A DNA stretch of 64,000 nucleotides, from assembly GCF_024707525.1 (NCBI RefSeq), contig NZ_CP062231.1, positions 4,030,001 through 4,094,000 of the forward strand, in the 5' to 3' direction. How positions within the stretch are numbered: position 1 is the stretch's first letter; each line of letters opens with the position of its first letter. Below the pieces are notes generated by a model that saw only the letters and a list, made by a program, of their open reading frames with translations, searched no databases and was not told the DNA's origin. Made by a program: the position numbers and the translations under genes. The stretch is from Rhizobium sp. TH2 (lineage in GTDB: Bacteria; Pseudomonadota; Alphaproteobacteria; Rhizobiales; Rhizobiaceae). Of this stretch, positions 25,063 through 34,302 are shown piece after piece.

Positions 25063-26193
25063 ATGGTCAAGATTACCAAAGTGCGGGTTCGCCCACTGGT
25101 CCTGCCTTTGAAGCAGCCCTACCACTGGTCCTACGGCATCCGCGAATCCTTCGCGGTCAACCTGATCGAGATCGAGACCGACGACGGCACGGTGGGGATC
25201 GGCGAATGCACCGTGGCACCGGATCAGACAGGGACTGCCGCCATCCTCAAGCGGCTCGCGGGCCATCTCGTCGGCCATTCGCCCTATGATGTCGCGCCGC
25301 TGATCGACCGCATTTTTCGCCAGGAGTATCTCGGTCACGGCGCCAATGTCATGCGCGCCGCAAACCAGATCTTCTCCGGCATCGACATGGCGATGTGGGA
25401 CCTCCAGGGCAAGCTTGCCGGACTGCCAGTGCACCGCCTGCTCGGCGGCGCACACCGCAAGGCGGTCGGCTACTTCTATTTCCTCCAGGGCGAAACCGCT
25501 GAGGAACTCGCACGCGATGCCGCCGCCGGTTACGCCAACGGCGAACGCGTCTTCTACCTCAAGGTCGGTCGCGGCGAGAAAATCGATCTCGAAATCACCG
25601 GCGCCGTGCGGCGGGAAATCGGCAACGCCCGGCTGCGGCTCGATGCCAACGAAGGCTGGAGCGTGGTCGATGCAATCAATATGTGCCGCAAGCTCGAGAA
25701 ATACGACATCGAATTCATCGAGCAGCCGACCAACAGTTTCAGCATTGCGGCCATGGCGCAGGTACGGCAAGCAGTCGGCATACCCATCGTCGCCGACCAG
25801 TCGGCATTCACGCTCTACGACGTCTACGAGATCTGCCGCCAGCAGGCCGCCGACATGATTTGCATCGGCCCACGCGAGATCGGCGGCATACAGCCGATGA
25901 TGAAGGTGGCGGCCGTCGCGGAATCGGCGGGCCTGAAAATCTGCATCCATTCCTCCTTCACGACGGGCATCACCACCTGCGCCGAGCATCATATCGCGCT
26001 CGCCATCCCCAATCTCGACGACGGCAATCAGATCATGTGGCAGTTGGTGCAGAAGGACATCGTGTCGTCACCGAACCTGGCACCGGTCAATGGCTGGATC
26101 GACGCCTTCCAGGACCCCGGCCTCGGCTTCTCGCTTGCCGAGGATCTCATTGCCGAAGGCGAGGCGCGCTACGCGGCCAAGATCTCGGCATGA
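25063..26193 (+). CDS. Enolase-superfamily (mandelate racemase/muconate lactonizing) enzyme with atypical active site
   Basis: TIM-barrel enzyme of 376 residues. Mg ligands are visible as D194 (LRLDANEGW), E220 (FIEQP) and D245 (VADQSA). K167 in FYLKVG is present, but the usual first Lys of the KxK motif is Tyr165, and the second catalytic Lys expected at the end of barrel strand 6 is Gly269 (MICIGPREIGGI). H296 (KICIHSS) lies at the end of strand 7. It should therefore differ mechanistically from dipeptide epimerases and muconate cycloisomerases. It follows the betaine-type transporter after the palindromic repeat; enolase-family betaine epimerases such as HpbD give a precedent. Reaction unknown. 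Confidence 0.82.
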   Translation: MVKITKVRVRPLVLPLKQPYHWSYGIRESFAVNLIEIETDDGTVGIGECTVAPDQTGTAAILKRLAGHLVGHSPYDVAPLIDRIFRQEYLGHGANVMRAANQIFSGIDMAMWDLQGKLAGLPVHRLLGGAHRKAVGYFYFLQGETAEELARDAAAGYANGERVFYLKVGRGEKIDLEITGAVRREIGNARLRLDANEGWSVVDAINMCRKLEKYDIEFIEQPTNSFSIAAMAQVRQAVGIPIVADQSAFTLYDVYEICRQQAADMICIGPREIGGIQPMMKVAAVAESAGLKICIHSSFTTGITTCAEHHIALAIPNLDDGNQIMWQLVQKDIVSSPNLAPVNGWIDAFQDPGLGFSLAEDLIAEGEARYAAKISA

Positions 26194-26256
26194 CAACGGC
26201 AACGTCCGGGGAGATCACCACCCGGAGTCCGCACACCTCATTGGAGCGGCGAAGCC

Positions 26257-26631
26257 TCACAACGCTGCGATCAAGATCCCGGTATAGGTCAGGTGATGCA
26301 GGAGCTGGTCTAAGCCATGTGAGGCCCAGAAGGCGCGGGTCGTCACATCGGCCGGATGGGTGCGCGAGTAAACTGCCTTGAAATGGTCGATCAGGTAGTG
26401 GATCACGAATTCGACCAACGCCGCGACTGCGATTGTTGTTACGTCCACCCCGAACACCACGAGACCGGGGATGGTGCCCGCGACATGGATCGCGGCATGG
26501 GCATATCCGCCGGGATGGCGAAAATCGCCCTTGCCCCGGAGAATCCAGGCCGGCTGCAGCAGATAGTCGGCGACGAAGTGCTTGACCTGCAACCAGGCAA
26601 GCAGGCCGAGAAGGGGAAGTGCGTTCTCCAT
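26257..26631 (-). CDS. DUF3307 family small membrane protein
   Basis: Protein of 124 residues with three or four hydrophobic segments and the DUF3307 pattern LQVKHFVADYLLQPAWI near the N-terminus, AAIHVAG in the middle and IDHFKAVYSR later. The conserved His and Asp residues in the membrane region suggest an enzymatic or metal-related role, but none is established. It converges with the enolase-family gene and is separated from the LacI gene by a promoter region. It does not obviously belong to either operon. Confidence 0.78.
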   Translation of the reverse strand: MENALPLLGLLAWLQVKHFVADYLLQPAWILRGKGDFRHPGGYAHAAIHVAGTIPGLVVFGVDVTTIAVAALVEFVIHYLIDHFKAVYSRTHPADVTTRAFWASHGLDQLLHHLTYTGILIAAL

Positions 26632-26773
26632 GCTGCCTCTTCCCTTACACCGGGGTCGATTGCCTGTCCAAGGTAAAGATTTGCACCGATTTCAAACTGC
26701 CGCGCAACGGCGTCTTTCCAACCAGTGCACGACCACCGGATCATCCGTGATCCATTTCACCGCAGAAAATCGA

Positions 26774-26823
26774 TTGACAACCAACCAGGCGTCGCTTTAA
26801 TGATACGTATCACTAATACGTAT
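26774..26823 (+). promoter_or_regulatory. Promoter and tandem LacI-type operators for the sugar operon
   Basis: TTGACA (26774-26779) and TTTAAT (26796-26801) form a sigma-70-type promoter with 16-bp spacing. The perfect palindrome TGATACGTATCA (26801-26812) overlaps its start region, and a second centre ATACGTAT (26816-26823) follows about 13 bp on. Central CG palindromes are typical of LacI-family operators, so the regulator encoded just downstream probably represses itself and the operon here. Confidence 0.7.
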
Positions 26824-26837
26824 AAGCAGAGCAAAAC

Positions 26838-27851
26838 GTGGTCGGACGCGCAACACAGAAAGACGTCGCAAAGGCGGCCGGGGTCTCCCAGGCCACGGTG
26901 TCTATGGTGCTCAGCGGCGGCGGCGCACCCTCCATTCCCGCCGAAACCTGGCAGCGCATCACCAAGGCCGCCAAGGACCTCGGCTATGTGCCGAACCGGT
27001 TCGCGCAGGCGCTGAAGACCAGCCGCTCGATGACCATCGCCTGCATCGTGCCGGATATCTCCAACCCGTTTTATCCATCGCTGATCCGCGGCATCCAGAC
27101 CGTGACCGACGGCCTCAACTACGATGTGATCGCCGTCAACACGGATGGTTCGCCCGAGAGGGAGAGGCATTTCCTGGATTGGGCCAGGCAGGGTCGTGTC
27201 GATGGCGTGATCGGCGTGTTCTTCACCCTGCGTGCCAGCGATTTCGGCCCGCTGGTCGAGGCCGGTGTCCCGGTCGTCCGCATCGAATCCTCGAAGAAGC
27301 GCGGCGGCGAACTCGCGATCGACGATATCTTTGTCGATAGCCACGCGGCAGCCTTCGGTGTGACGGAATATCTGATCGGACAAGGCCATGCCCGCATCGC
27401 CATGGTCGCAGGTCGCGGTGGCCCACAGGGCACGCGCATCATGGGCTATCGCGCGGCACTGGCCGAGAAGGGCTATGCCGATCATGTCGTCATCGATGAA
27501 GAATTCAACGAGGTCGGCGGCATCCGCGCCACTGAAGCCATCCTCGCAAGCGGCTTTCAGCCGACCGCAATCTTTGCCGCCAACGACCTGATGGCGATCG
27601 GCGTCATGCAGGCGCTTCGCGAGAGGGACATCAAAATCCCCGAACAGATCGCCGTGGCGGGCTTCGACGATATCTCGGCCGCCAAGCTGGTCACGCCATC
27701 ACTGACCACGGTTGCTCAATTCCAGTCGGACATGGGCAAGACTGCCGCCCTGACGCTGATGGAACGCCTGCAAGGCCGGAAAACCGGCGCAGGCACTGCA
27801 CTCGAAATGCCATTCGAACTGATCCAAAGGGGTTCGACCCGAACCACTTGA
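26838..27851 (+). CDS. LacI-family transcriptional regulator
   Basis: Repressor of 337 residues. The N-terminal LacI helix-turn-helix reads TQKDVAKAAGVSQATVSMVL (about residues 6-25), followed by the hinge LKTSRSMTIACIVPDISNPF and a periplasmic-binding-protein-like sensor domain. Translation starts at GTG 26838, the only start that keeps the HTH at the N-terminus. It sits just after a promoter with tandem CG palindromes and just before the sugar ABC genes it probably controls. The effector is likely the imported sugar. Confidence 0.92.
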   Translation: MVGRATQKDVAKAAGVSQATVSMVLSGGGAPSIPAETWQRITKAAKDLGYVPNRFAQALKTSRSMTIACIVPDISNPFYPSLIRGIQTVTDGLNYDVIAVNTDGSPERERHFLDWARQGRVDGVIGVFFTLRASDFGPLVEAGVPVVRIESSKKRGGELAIDDIFVDSHAAAFGVTEYLIGQGHARIAMVAGRGGPQGTRIMGYRAALAEKGYADHVVIDEEFNEVGGIRATEAILASGFQPTAIFAANDLMAIGVMQALRERDIKIPEQIAVAGFDDISAAKLVTPSLTTVAQFQSDMGKTAALTLMERLQGRKTGAGTALEMPFELIQRGSTRTT

Positions 27852-27872
27852 GGTAACCTGGAGGAGGAACTC

Positions 27873-29192
27873 ATGGAACGCCGCACACTACTCAAGGCCG
27901 GGCTCGGTCTTGCAACCCTGCCATTCATGTCACGTCTGGCCTTTGGCCAGGACGCCAAACCGGTCGGATTCTGGTATGAGTCTGCCTCACCCGAAAACCA
28001 GGAGAACCTGCAGAAGTTTCTCGTGGACGCCTTCAATACCAAGCATCCCGAGAACGCTTTGAGCATCGATTTCCGTGGCTCGGATCTCGACAAGCAGCTG
28101 CGTGTGGCGATGTTGTCGGGCACCGGCCCGGATGTCGTCTATACCGCAGGTCCCAGCTATGTCGCGGCGATGGCGCAGGCCGGCCAGCTGCTTCCCCTGG
28201 ATGACTATGCAAAGAAGTTCGGCTGGAATGAACGCTTGCTGCCGATGTTCCTCGACATGGGGAAATATGAAGGCAAGCTCTACGCGCTGGCCAAGACTTA
28301 CGAGACACTTGGACTTTTCTACAACAAGACTTTGTTCGCCGCGAACAACTGGAAAGCGCCGACCACGATAGCCGAACTCGAAGCGCTGGCCGACGAGATG
28401 AAGGCCAAGGGTCTTGTGGCTTTCGGTGCCGGCAATGCCGACTGGCGCGGGGCCAACGAATGGCACGTTTCGATCGCCTTCAACTCGATCGCTGGCCCGG
28501 ATAACGTCTACAAGGCGCTTACCGGCGCGATCCCCTGGACGGATGCGGCTTTCGCTACTGCGATCGACAAGCTCGCCGAGTGGTGGGACAAGGGCTATTA
28601 CGGCGAAAACTATTTCTCGCTGACGCTCGAACAATCCTTTGCCCAGATCGCCACCGGCCAGGCCGGCATGGCGCCGACCGGCACGTGGAGCTTCACCAAC
28701 ATACCGGCCTACTTCCCGCCAAACAATGTCGAGCCCGGCTTCGTTGGCTTCCCCAGCATGAAGGGTGATCCGGTCTTCGCCCTCGGCGTCGGTTCGACGC
28801 TCTCCGTCAATGCGAAGTCGGAAAATCCGGATGGCGCCGCCGGCGTGCTCGACTACATGTTCTCGGACGAGTTCTACAGCGCAATGAATTCGGTCTGGCA
28901 GGGCGAGTGGAACCTGCCGCTGGTCGATCTCTCCAAGGTCAAGCTGTCCGACAAGGTTCTGCCGCTCTACACCGAGGTGATGAAGGAACTGTCCGCCGCC
29001 GTCGGCGCCGGCAATTACGGTTACACGACCTGGACCTTCCTGCCGCCCGCGACGGATACCTATCTGGTGAGCGGCATGGAGGAAGTCTGGCTCAAGAAGA
29101 CATCCACGACGGATTTCCTCAAGAAGCTCGACGAGACGTTCAAAGGCGAGAAGGAAGCCGGCAAGGCTCCCGCTATACCGCCCCGCGCCTGA
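27873..29192 (+). CDS. Sugar ABC transporter substrate-binding protein (family 1)
   Basis: Periplasmic solute-binding protein of 439 residues with a twin-arginine-like signal (ERRTLLKAGLGLATLPF), so it may be exported folded. The mature part has the SBP_bac_1 fold: LRVAMLSGTGPDVVY, TYETLGLFYNKTLF, and a late aromatic-rich YGYTTWTFLPPATDTYL. A strong GGAGGAG ribosome site precedes ATG 27873. It delivers substrate to the permeases at 29256 and 30098, which need the MsmK/UgpC-type ATPase at 33092. The presumed ligand is an oligosaccharide, glycoside or nucleoside-like sugar. Confidence 0.92.
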   Translation: MERRTLLKAGLGLATLPFMSRLAFGQDAKPVGFWYESASPENQENLQKFLVDAFNTKHPENALSIDFRGSDLDKQLRVAMLSGTGPDVVYTAGPSYVAAMAQAGQLLPLDDYAKKFGWNERLLPMFLDMGKYEGKLYALAKTYETLGLFYNKTLFAANNWKAPTTIAELEALADEMKAKGLVAFGAGNADWRGANEWHVSIAFNSIAGPDNVYKALTGAIPWTDAAFATAIDKLAEWWDKGYYGENYFSLTLEQSFAQIATGQAGMAPTGTWSFTNIPAYFPPNNVEPGFVGFPSMKGDPVFALGVGSTLSVNAKSENPDGAAGVLDYMFSDEFYSAMNSVWQGEWNLPLVDLSKVKLSDKVLPLYTEVMKELSAAVGAGNYGYTTWTFLPPATDTYLVSGMEEVWLKKTSTTDFLKKLDETFKGEKEAGKAPAIPPRA

Positions 29193-29255
29193 TACCACGA
29201 CATAAGGACCGGAGGCGATGGTGAGCCCATCGCCTCCACCTGGAGGAAAATTCCC

Positions 29256-30101
29256 ATGCACTGGCTCTACGTCGTTCCGACGATGATCATCAATTTCGTC
29301 ATCGTGCTGATCCCGGCATTGCTGACCGTGGTGCTTGCCTTCTGCAATTTCGACGGCCTCGGCATGCCGACATATGCAGGACTGGCGAACTTTCAATCGC
29401 TCGCCGCTGATCGCGTATTCTGGGTGGCACTCGGAAACAACATTATCTGGACGGCGATCTTCCTTGTTGTCCCCATGGCGATGGGCCTGCTTGCCGCATC
29501 GATGCTGTTGATCGCGCGGCGCGGCAGCAATTTCTTCCAGATCGTCTATTTCCTGCCGGTGGTGATCGCGACAGTCATCACGGCACGCGTCTGGCAGGGC
29601 ATGATCTATAGTCCCGTAACCGGCGTTTTCGGTCTTCTGAAACAGTATGGGATTCCGATTACCAACCCGCTGAGCCAGCCATCAATGGCGCTGTTCGGCG
29701 TTGCCACGGTCGACCTCTGGCATTGGTGGGGTTTCCTCTGCGTCATCTTCTTCGCAGCACTCAGACAGGTGCCGCAGGAGCAGATCGAGGCGGCCCGCAT
29801 CGAGGGCGCCACCTATGTCCAGATGATGCGCTATGTCATGCTGCCGGCCATTCGCCCGACGATCATGCTTCTCATGATCATGACCGTGATCTGGTCGTTC
29901 CTCGCCTTCGATTTCGTCTACATCCTGACACAGGGCGGACCCGCCCTTTCCAGCGAATTGCTTTCGACGCTCGCCTATCGCAACGCCTTCTATGATCTCA
30001 ATGTCGGGCGCGCGGCCGCGGCAGCGCTGGTGATCAGCCTGTTCGGCCTTGTCGGCACTTTCTTCTATGTCCGCATCCAGACGAAGGAGGGCGAACAATG
30101 A
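29256..30101 (+). CDS. Sugar ABC transporter permease (MalF/UgpA-like)
   Basis: Inner-membrane permease of 281 residues with six predicted spans. The BPD_transp_1 docking loop is EAARIEGATYVQMMRYVMLP, and FVYILTQGGPALSSELLSTLAY is the usual C-terminal signature of MalF-type partners. It begins with the first membrane span almost at once, shorter than maltose MalF. It starts 63 bp after the binding-protein stop and overlaps the second permease by 4 bp. Confidence 0.92.
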   Translation: MHWLYVVPTMIINFVIVLIPALLTVVLAFCNFDGLGMPTYAGLANFQSLAADRVFWVALGNNIIWTAIFLVVPMAMGLLAASMLLIARRGSNFFQIVYFLPVVIATVITARVWQGMIYSPVTGVFGLLKQYGIPITNPLSQPSMALFGVATVDLWHWWGFLCVIFFAALRQVPQEQIEAARIEGATYVQMMRYVMLPAIRPTIMLLMIMTVIWSFLAFDFVYILTQGGPALSSELLSTLAYRNAFYDLNVGRAAAAALVISLFGLVGTFFYVRIQTKEGEQ

Positions 30102-30931
30102 GACTCGTCGAAAGCCGTGCCACGCTCTTCGTCGCCTATGCGATGCTCTCGATCTTCGCCTTCATAGCGCTGTTTCCGATCGTACTGCTTGTGCTCAATT
30201 CCCTGAAGCCGGCGGCGCAAATCGTGCAAAATCCGCTCGGCCTGCCCGAAACGATCCGCTGGGAGAATTTCGCCAATGCCTGGAAACACGCGAAGTTTTC
30301 ACGGACCTTCATCAACTCGCTGCTGGTGAGCGGGACGACGATCGTCATCGTCTGCAGCACGTCTTCGCTGACCGCCTATGTCATTGCCCGCAAGAAGATC
30401 GAGTCCTGGAAAATCCTCACCTTCTACCTGTTGGCGACCACGACGGCGCCGATCCAGCTCTATATCTTCCCGCTCTATTTCGGCTTTGCCAAGCTCGGCA
30501 TGATCAACAACATCTTCGGCGTGGCGCTGATCTATTCGGCGATCTTCAGCCCCTTCGCGGTGATGCTGATGCGAACCTATTTCATCGCCGTTCCCAAGGA
30601 ACTCGAGGAGGCCGCGATCGTCGATGGCGCGACCTCGTGGCAGGTGTTCTGGCGGGTCATGTTGCCGATCGTCTCGCCCGGCATCCTCACCGTGGCGCTG
30701 ATCATCGGGCTCAATTCCTGGAACGAGTTCCTGATCGCCACGACCTTCCTGCAGAAGCAGGAAAATACCACGGCCGTCATCGCCTTCTTCCTGTTGTCCG
30801 GTCAGTACAGCTCGGACTGGGGTGAGATCATGGCGGCAGCCCTGATCATCGTGCTGCCCGTAGTCGCGCTTTTCGTCTTCATGCAGCGACGTTTCATCGA
30901 GGGCATGGCCGGCGGCGCCGTCAAGGGCTGA
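30098..30931 (+). CDS. Sugar ABC transporter permease (MalG/UgpE-like)
   Basis: Inner-membrane permease of 277 residues and the MalG-type partner of the preceding gene. It has six hydrophobic segments, the periplasmic LNSLKPAAQI block after the first span and the ATPase-contact loop LEEAAIVDGATSWQVFWRVM, then LNSWNEFLIATTF near the end. Its ATG lies within the stop of the upstream permease. Together the two form the channel for the sugar bound by the 27873 protein. Confidence 0.92.
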   Translation: MRLVESRATLFVAYAMLSIFAFIALFPIVLLVLNSLKPAAQIVQNPLGLPETIRWENFANAWKHAKFSRTFINSLLVSGTTIVIVCSTSSLTAYVIARKKIESWKILTFYLLATTTAPIQLYIFPLYFGFAKLGMINNIFGVALIYSAIFSPFAVMLMRTYFIAVPKELEEAAIVDGATSWQVFWRVMLPIVSPGILTVALIIGLNSWNEFLIATTFLQKQENTTAVIAFFLLSGQYSSDWGEIMAAALIIVLPVVALFVFMQRRFIEGMAGGAVKG

Positions 30932-30983
30932 GCCCGATAGCAATCAAGACCTGAACGATTTGAATATTTTGATGGAGAATGTG

Positions 30984-33092
30984 ATGCAACTTCCCAACGA
31001 CTATCTCGAACGCGTCTATGCCGGCGTTCTCGGCAAGCTTGTCGGCGTCTATCTCGGCCGTCCGTTCGAAGGCTGGACCTACCAGAAGATCATGGAGGAG
31101 CTTGGGCCGATCGAATATTACGTGCATGAGCGCCTGAACCAGCCGCTCGTCGTCACCGACGACGACGTCGCCGGCACGTTCACCTTCGTCCGGGCACTCG
31201 AGGACTACGGCATCAAGAAGGATCTGTCGGCGGAGGAAATCGGCAAGGCCTGGCTCAATTATATCGTCGAGGATCGCGCCATTCTCTGGTGGGGCGGCAA
31301 CGGCAATTCCACCGAACACACCGCCTGGCTCAATCTCAAGAAGGGCGTCCCCGCGCCTGCATCAGGTTCGATCGCCACCAATGGTCAGGCCGTCGCGGAG
31401 CAGATCGGCGCGCAGATCTTCATCGACGGTTGGGCGATGGTCGCGCCGAATCAGCCGGAACTGGCGGCCAGGCTCGCCGAACAGGCCGGCAAGGTCAGCC
31501 ACGACGGCGAATCCGTTTATGCCGCCATGTTGTGGGCCGCGATGGAAGCCGAAGCGTTCGGATCAGCCGATATCGAGCACCTGCTCGAGACCGGCCTTGC
31601 CCAGATTCCGCGGGACAGCCTGATCGCCAGGCTGATCGCCGACGTCCGCGCCTGGCACAAGGCCCATCCCGATTGGCGCGATACGCGCCAGAAGATCCAG
31701 GACAATTACGGCTATGACAAATATCCCGGCAATTGCCATGTCGTGCCCAATCACGCTCTGATGATCATGTCGGTCCTCTATGCGCCGCATGATTTCCAGA
31801 AGGCGCAGATGATCGTCAATACGTCGGGCTGGGACACCGACTGCAATGCCGGCAATGTCGGCTGCCTGCTCGGCATCATGAACGGCCTTGAAGGACTAGA
31901 GGAAGGCCCCGACTGGCGCGGCCCGATCGCCGACCGCATGCTGATCTCCTCGGCCGATGGCGGCAACTCGATCAACGATGCCGTGAAGCAGGCCTATTTC
32001 CTCACCAATCTCGGGCTTGAACTCTCGGGCGGCCAGGCACTCGATGCCCCGAAGAGCGGCGCGCAGTTCCATTTCTCCCTGCCGGGCAGCCAGCAGGGTT
32101 TCCGGCCGCAGCCGGCGATCGACGCCAGCAAGACGGTGCGCATCGGCAATGCCGAATTCGAAGGCAGCCGGGCGCTGGTGATCGATTACGAGGCGCTCGG
32201 CCCCGGACAGGTCGCATCCGCCACCACGCCGACATTCTCGCCGCGCGAGATGCTCGACATGCGCACCTATGACCTGATGGCGACGCCGCTGGTCTATCCC
32301 GGCCAGGTGGTCAAAGCCCGCGTCAGGGCCGATGGCGGCAACAAGGGCTCGGTTGACGTCCGCCTGCGCATCCGGGTCTATAACGAGCGCGACCAGCTCA
32401 CCGATATCGACGGCGAGATCGTCAGCATCGCCGCCGGCCATGAGACGGTCCTCGAATGGCGGCTGCCCGACACCGGCGGCCAGCCGATCGCCGAGATCGG
32501 CATCGCCATCACCGGCAGCGGCAAGCGCGCCGATGGCCGGCTGTTGATCGACTATCTCCGCTGGGATGGCGGGCCTGAGCTGACACTTCGCCGCCCCACC
32601 GGGGATTGCGATTTCTGGCGCATGTCCTGGGTCAATGGCGCGAGCTTCTTTTCCAAGCGCTTCCCGCAGGCGTTCCGGATCGCGCAAAACCGTGGCGAAG
32701 GCATCATCATCCACGGCACCCGCCAATGGACAGATTACGAGGCATCGGGAGACGTGATGATGCATCTCGGCAATTACGGCGGCATGGCCGTCCGTGCCCA
32801 GGGCCTGCGCCGCTTCTACGGCGCCCGCGTGACCCGCGACGGCAAGATGCAGATCGTCCGCGTCCGCGACGAGGACACACAGGTGTTGGCCGAAACCGAC
32901 TTTGCCACCGAGTTCGAAACGCCGATCTCGATGAAGGTTTCCGCCAAGGGTAACCGCATTTCCTTCAAGGCCAATGGCACATCGCTCTCAGTTGAGGATG
33001 ACAGCCGCGACGCCTTCGCCGATGGCGGCGTGGGACTGCTGGTGCATGAAGGCGCGCTGTCGTCGAACGAAATCCGGATCGGAGCGGTCTGA
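30984..33092 (+). CDS. ADP-ribosylglycohydrolase (ARH/DraG)-family protein with C-terminal beta domain
   Basis: Protein of about 702 residues with no signal peptide. The first 350 residues are an ARH-type all-helical domain: [12 protein letters not shown] and [17 protein letters not shown] supply the acidic Mg-binding residues of the family. The remaining half is beta-rich and resembles a carbohydrate-binding or LamG-like sandwich. True ARH enzymes cleave N- or O-ribosyl bonds; related operon-borne members may act on other glycosides. ATG 30984 has a GGAGA site 8 bp upstream; ATG 30972 and TTG 30960 are alternatives. It lies inside the sugar ABC operon and overlaps the ATPase gene by 1 bp, so it probably processes the imported substrate. 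Confidence 0.82.
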   Translation: MQLPNDYLERVYAGVLGKLVGVYLGRPFEGWTYQKIMEELGPIEYYVHERLNQPLVVTDDDVAGTFTFVRALEDYGIKKDLSAEEIGKAWLNYIVEDRAILWWGGNGNSTEHTAWLNLKKGVPAPASGSIATNGQAVAEQIGAQIFIDGWAMVAPNQPELAARLAEQAGKVSHDGESVYAAMLWAAMEAEAFGSADIEHLLETGLAQIPRDSLIARLIADVRAWHKAHPDWRDTRQKIQDNYGYDKYPGNCHVVPNHALMIMSVLYAPHDFQKAQMIVNTSGWDTDCNAGNVGCLLGIMNGLEGLEEGPDWRGPIADRMLISSADGGNSINDAVKQAYFLTNLGLELSGGQALDAPKSGAQFHFSLPGSQQGFRPQPAIDASKTVRIGNAEFEGSRALVIDYEALGPGQVASATTPTFSPREMLDMRTYDLMATPLVYPGQVVKARVRADGGNKGSVDVRLRIRVYNERDQLTDIDGEIVSIAAGHETVLEWRLPDTGGQPIAEIGIAITGSGKRADGRLLIDYLRWDGGPELTLRRPTGDCDFWRMSWVNGASFFSKRFPQAFRIAQNRGEGIIIHGTRQWTDYEASGDVMMHLGNYGGMAVRAQGLRRFYGARVTRDGKMQIVRVRDEDTQVLAETDFATEFETPISMKVSAKGNRISFKANGTSLSVEDDSRDAFADGGVGLLVHEGALSSNEIRIGAV

Positions 33093-34165
33093 TGGCGAAC
33101 GTTACCATCGACAAGGCCCGCAAGGCCTATGGCGCCATCGAGGTGCTGCACGGCGTCTCGGTCGATATCGCGGATGGCGAATTCGTGGTTCTCGTCGGTC
33201 CATCCGGCTGTGGAAAATCGACGCTGCTGCGGATGATCGCGGGGCTCGAAAACATCACCGATGGTACGATCAGCATCGGCGGACGGGTGGTCAACAACCT
33301 TCCGCCCAAGGAGCGCGACATCTCCATGGTGTTCCAGAGCTACGCGCTCTATCCGCACATGACGGTTGCCGAGAACATGGCATTCTCGATGACCCTCGCC
33401 GGCGCGCCGAAAGCCGAGAAAGAGCGCCGAGTCGCCGAAGCCGCTCAGATCCTAGGCCTCACGCCTTTGCTAGACCGCTATCCGCGCCAGCTCTCGGGCG
33501 GCCAGCGCCAGCGTGTCGCCATGGGCCGCTCGATCGTTCGCGATCCGAAGGTGTTCCTGTTCGACGAGCCGCTCAGCAATCTCGATGCCAAGCTCCGCGT
33601 CGCGATGCGTGCCGAGATCAAGAGCCTGCACCGGCGGCTCGCCACGACCACGGTCTATGTCACCCATGACCAGGTCGAGGCGATGACCATGGCCGACCGC
33701 ATCGTCGTCATGAATGCTGGCAATATCGAGCAGATCGGCCGGCCGCTCGATCTCTACGACAATCCGCAAAGCGTGTTCGTCGCCGAGTTCATCGGCTCGC
33801 CCTCGATGAACCTTCTCAAGGGCAGGATCGAAAATGCTGCCGGATCCGCCGTGTTCCGGTTGAGCCCGGATGTAGTGCTGCCGTTGCCTCGGGCGTTCGC
33901 CGCATCCAAAGATTCCGAAGTGATATTCGGCATCCGGCCCGAATATGTCACCATCACCGAACCCGGAACGGGCTTTCCTGCTAAGGTGGTCGTTATCGAG
34001 CCGCTCGGTTCGGAAACCCAGATTGTTTTATCCGCCGGCGACCATACGATCGTCGTCGTCACCAGGGCGCGCACCACGCTGGAGCCCGACGAGGTCATAT
34101 GGATCAGCCCGGAGGTTGAGAATGTCAGGTTGTTCGGTTCGGATGGCCGGCGTCTGAACGGATAG
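33092..34165 (+). CDS. Sugar ABC transporter ATP-binding protein (MsmK/UgpC-like)
   Basis: Cytoplasmic ATPase of 357 residues. It has Walker [11 protein letters not shown]-loop [11 protein letters not shown], signature [12 protein letters not shown], Walker [13 protein letters not shown] and switch VTHDQVEAM, followed by a TOBE/MalK-type regulatory domain with IFGIRPEYV. It completes the transporter with the binding protein and two permeases and is joined to the ARH-family gene by a TGATG overlap. It is last in the operon. No terminator is obvious. Confidence 0.93.
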   Translation: MANVTIDKARKAYGAIEVLHGVSVDIADGEFVVLVGPSGCGKSTLLRMIAGLENITDGTISIGGRVVNNLPPKERDISMVFQSYALYPHMTVAENMAFSMTLAGAPKAEKERRVAEAAQILGLTPLLDRYPRQLSGGQRQRVAMGRSIVRDPKVFLFDEPLSNLDAKLRVAMRAEIKSLHRRLATTTVYVTHDQVEAMTMADRIVVMNAGNIEQIGRPLDLYDNPQSVFVAEFIGSPSMNLLKGRIENAAGSAVFRLSPDVVLPLPRAFAASKDSEVIFGIRPEYVTITEPGTGFPAKVVVIEPLGSETQIVLSAGDHTIVVVTRARTTLEPDEVIWISPEVENVRLFGSDGRRLNG

Positions 34166-34302
34166 TGGGTTGTTTCGGAGTTGGGTTAGAAGAACACGGC
34201 CCATCCCGGCAATTGCCAGAAAACCGCAATCACCCGTCAATTGCCCCTTCCGTCAAGGAATTCAGTCGCTATGCTGGGGATAACAGCAAGCGCGAGGCCT
34301 TG

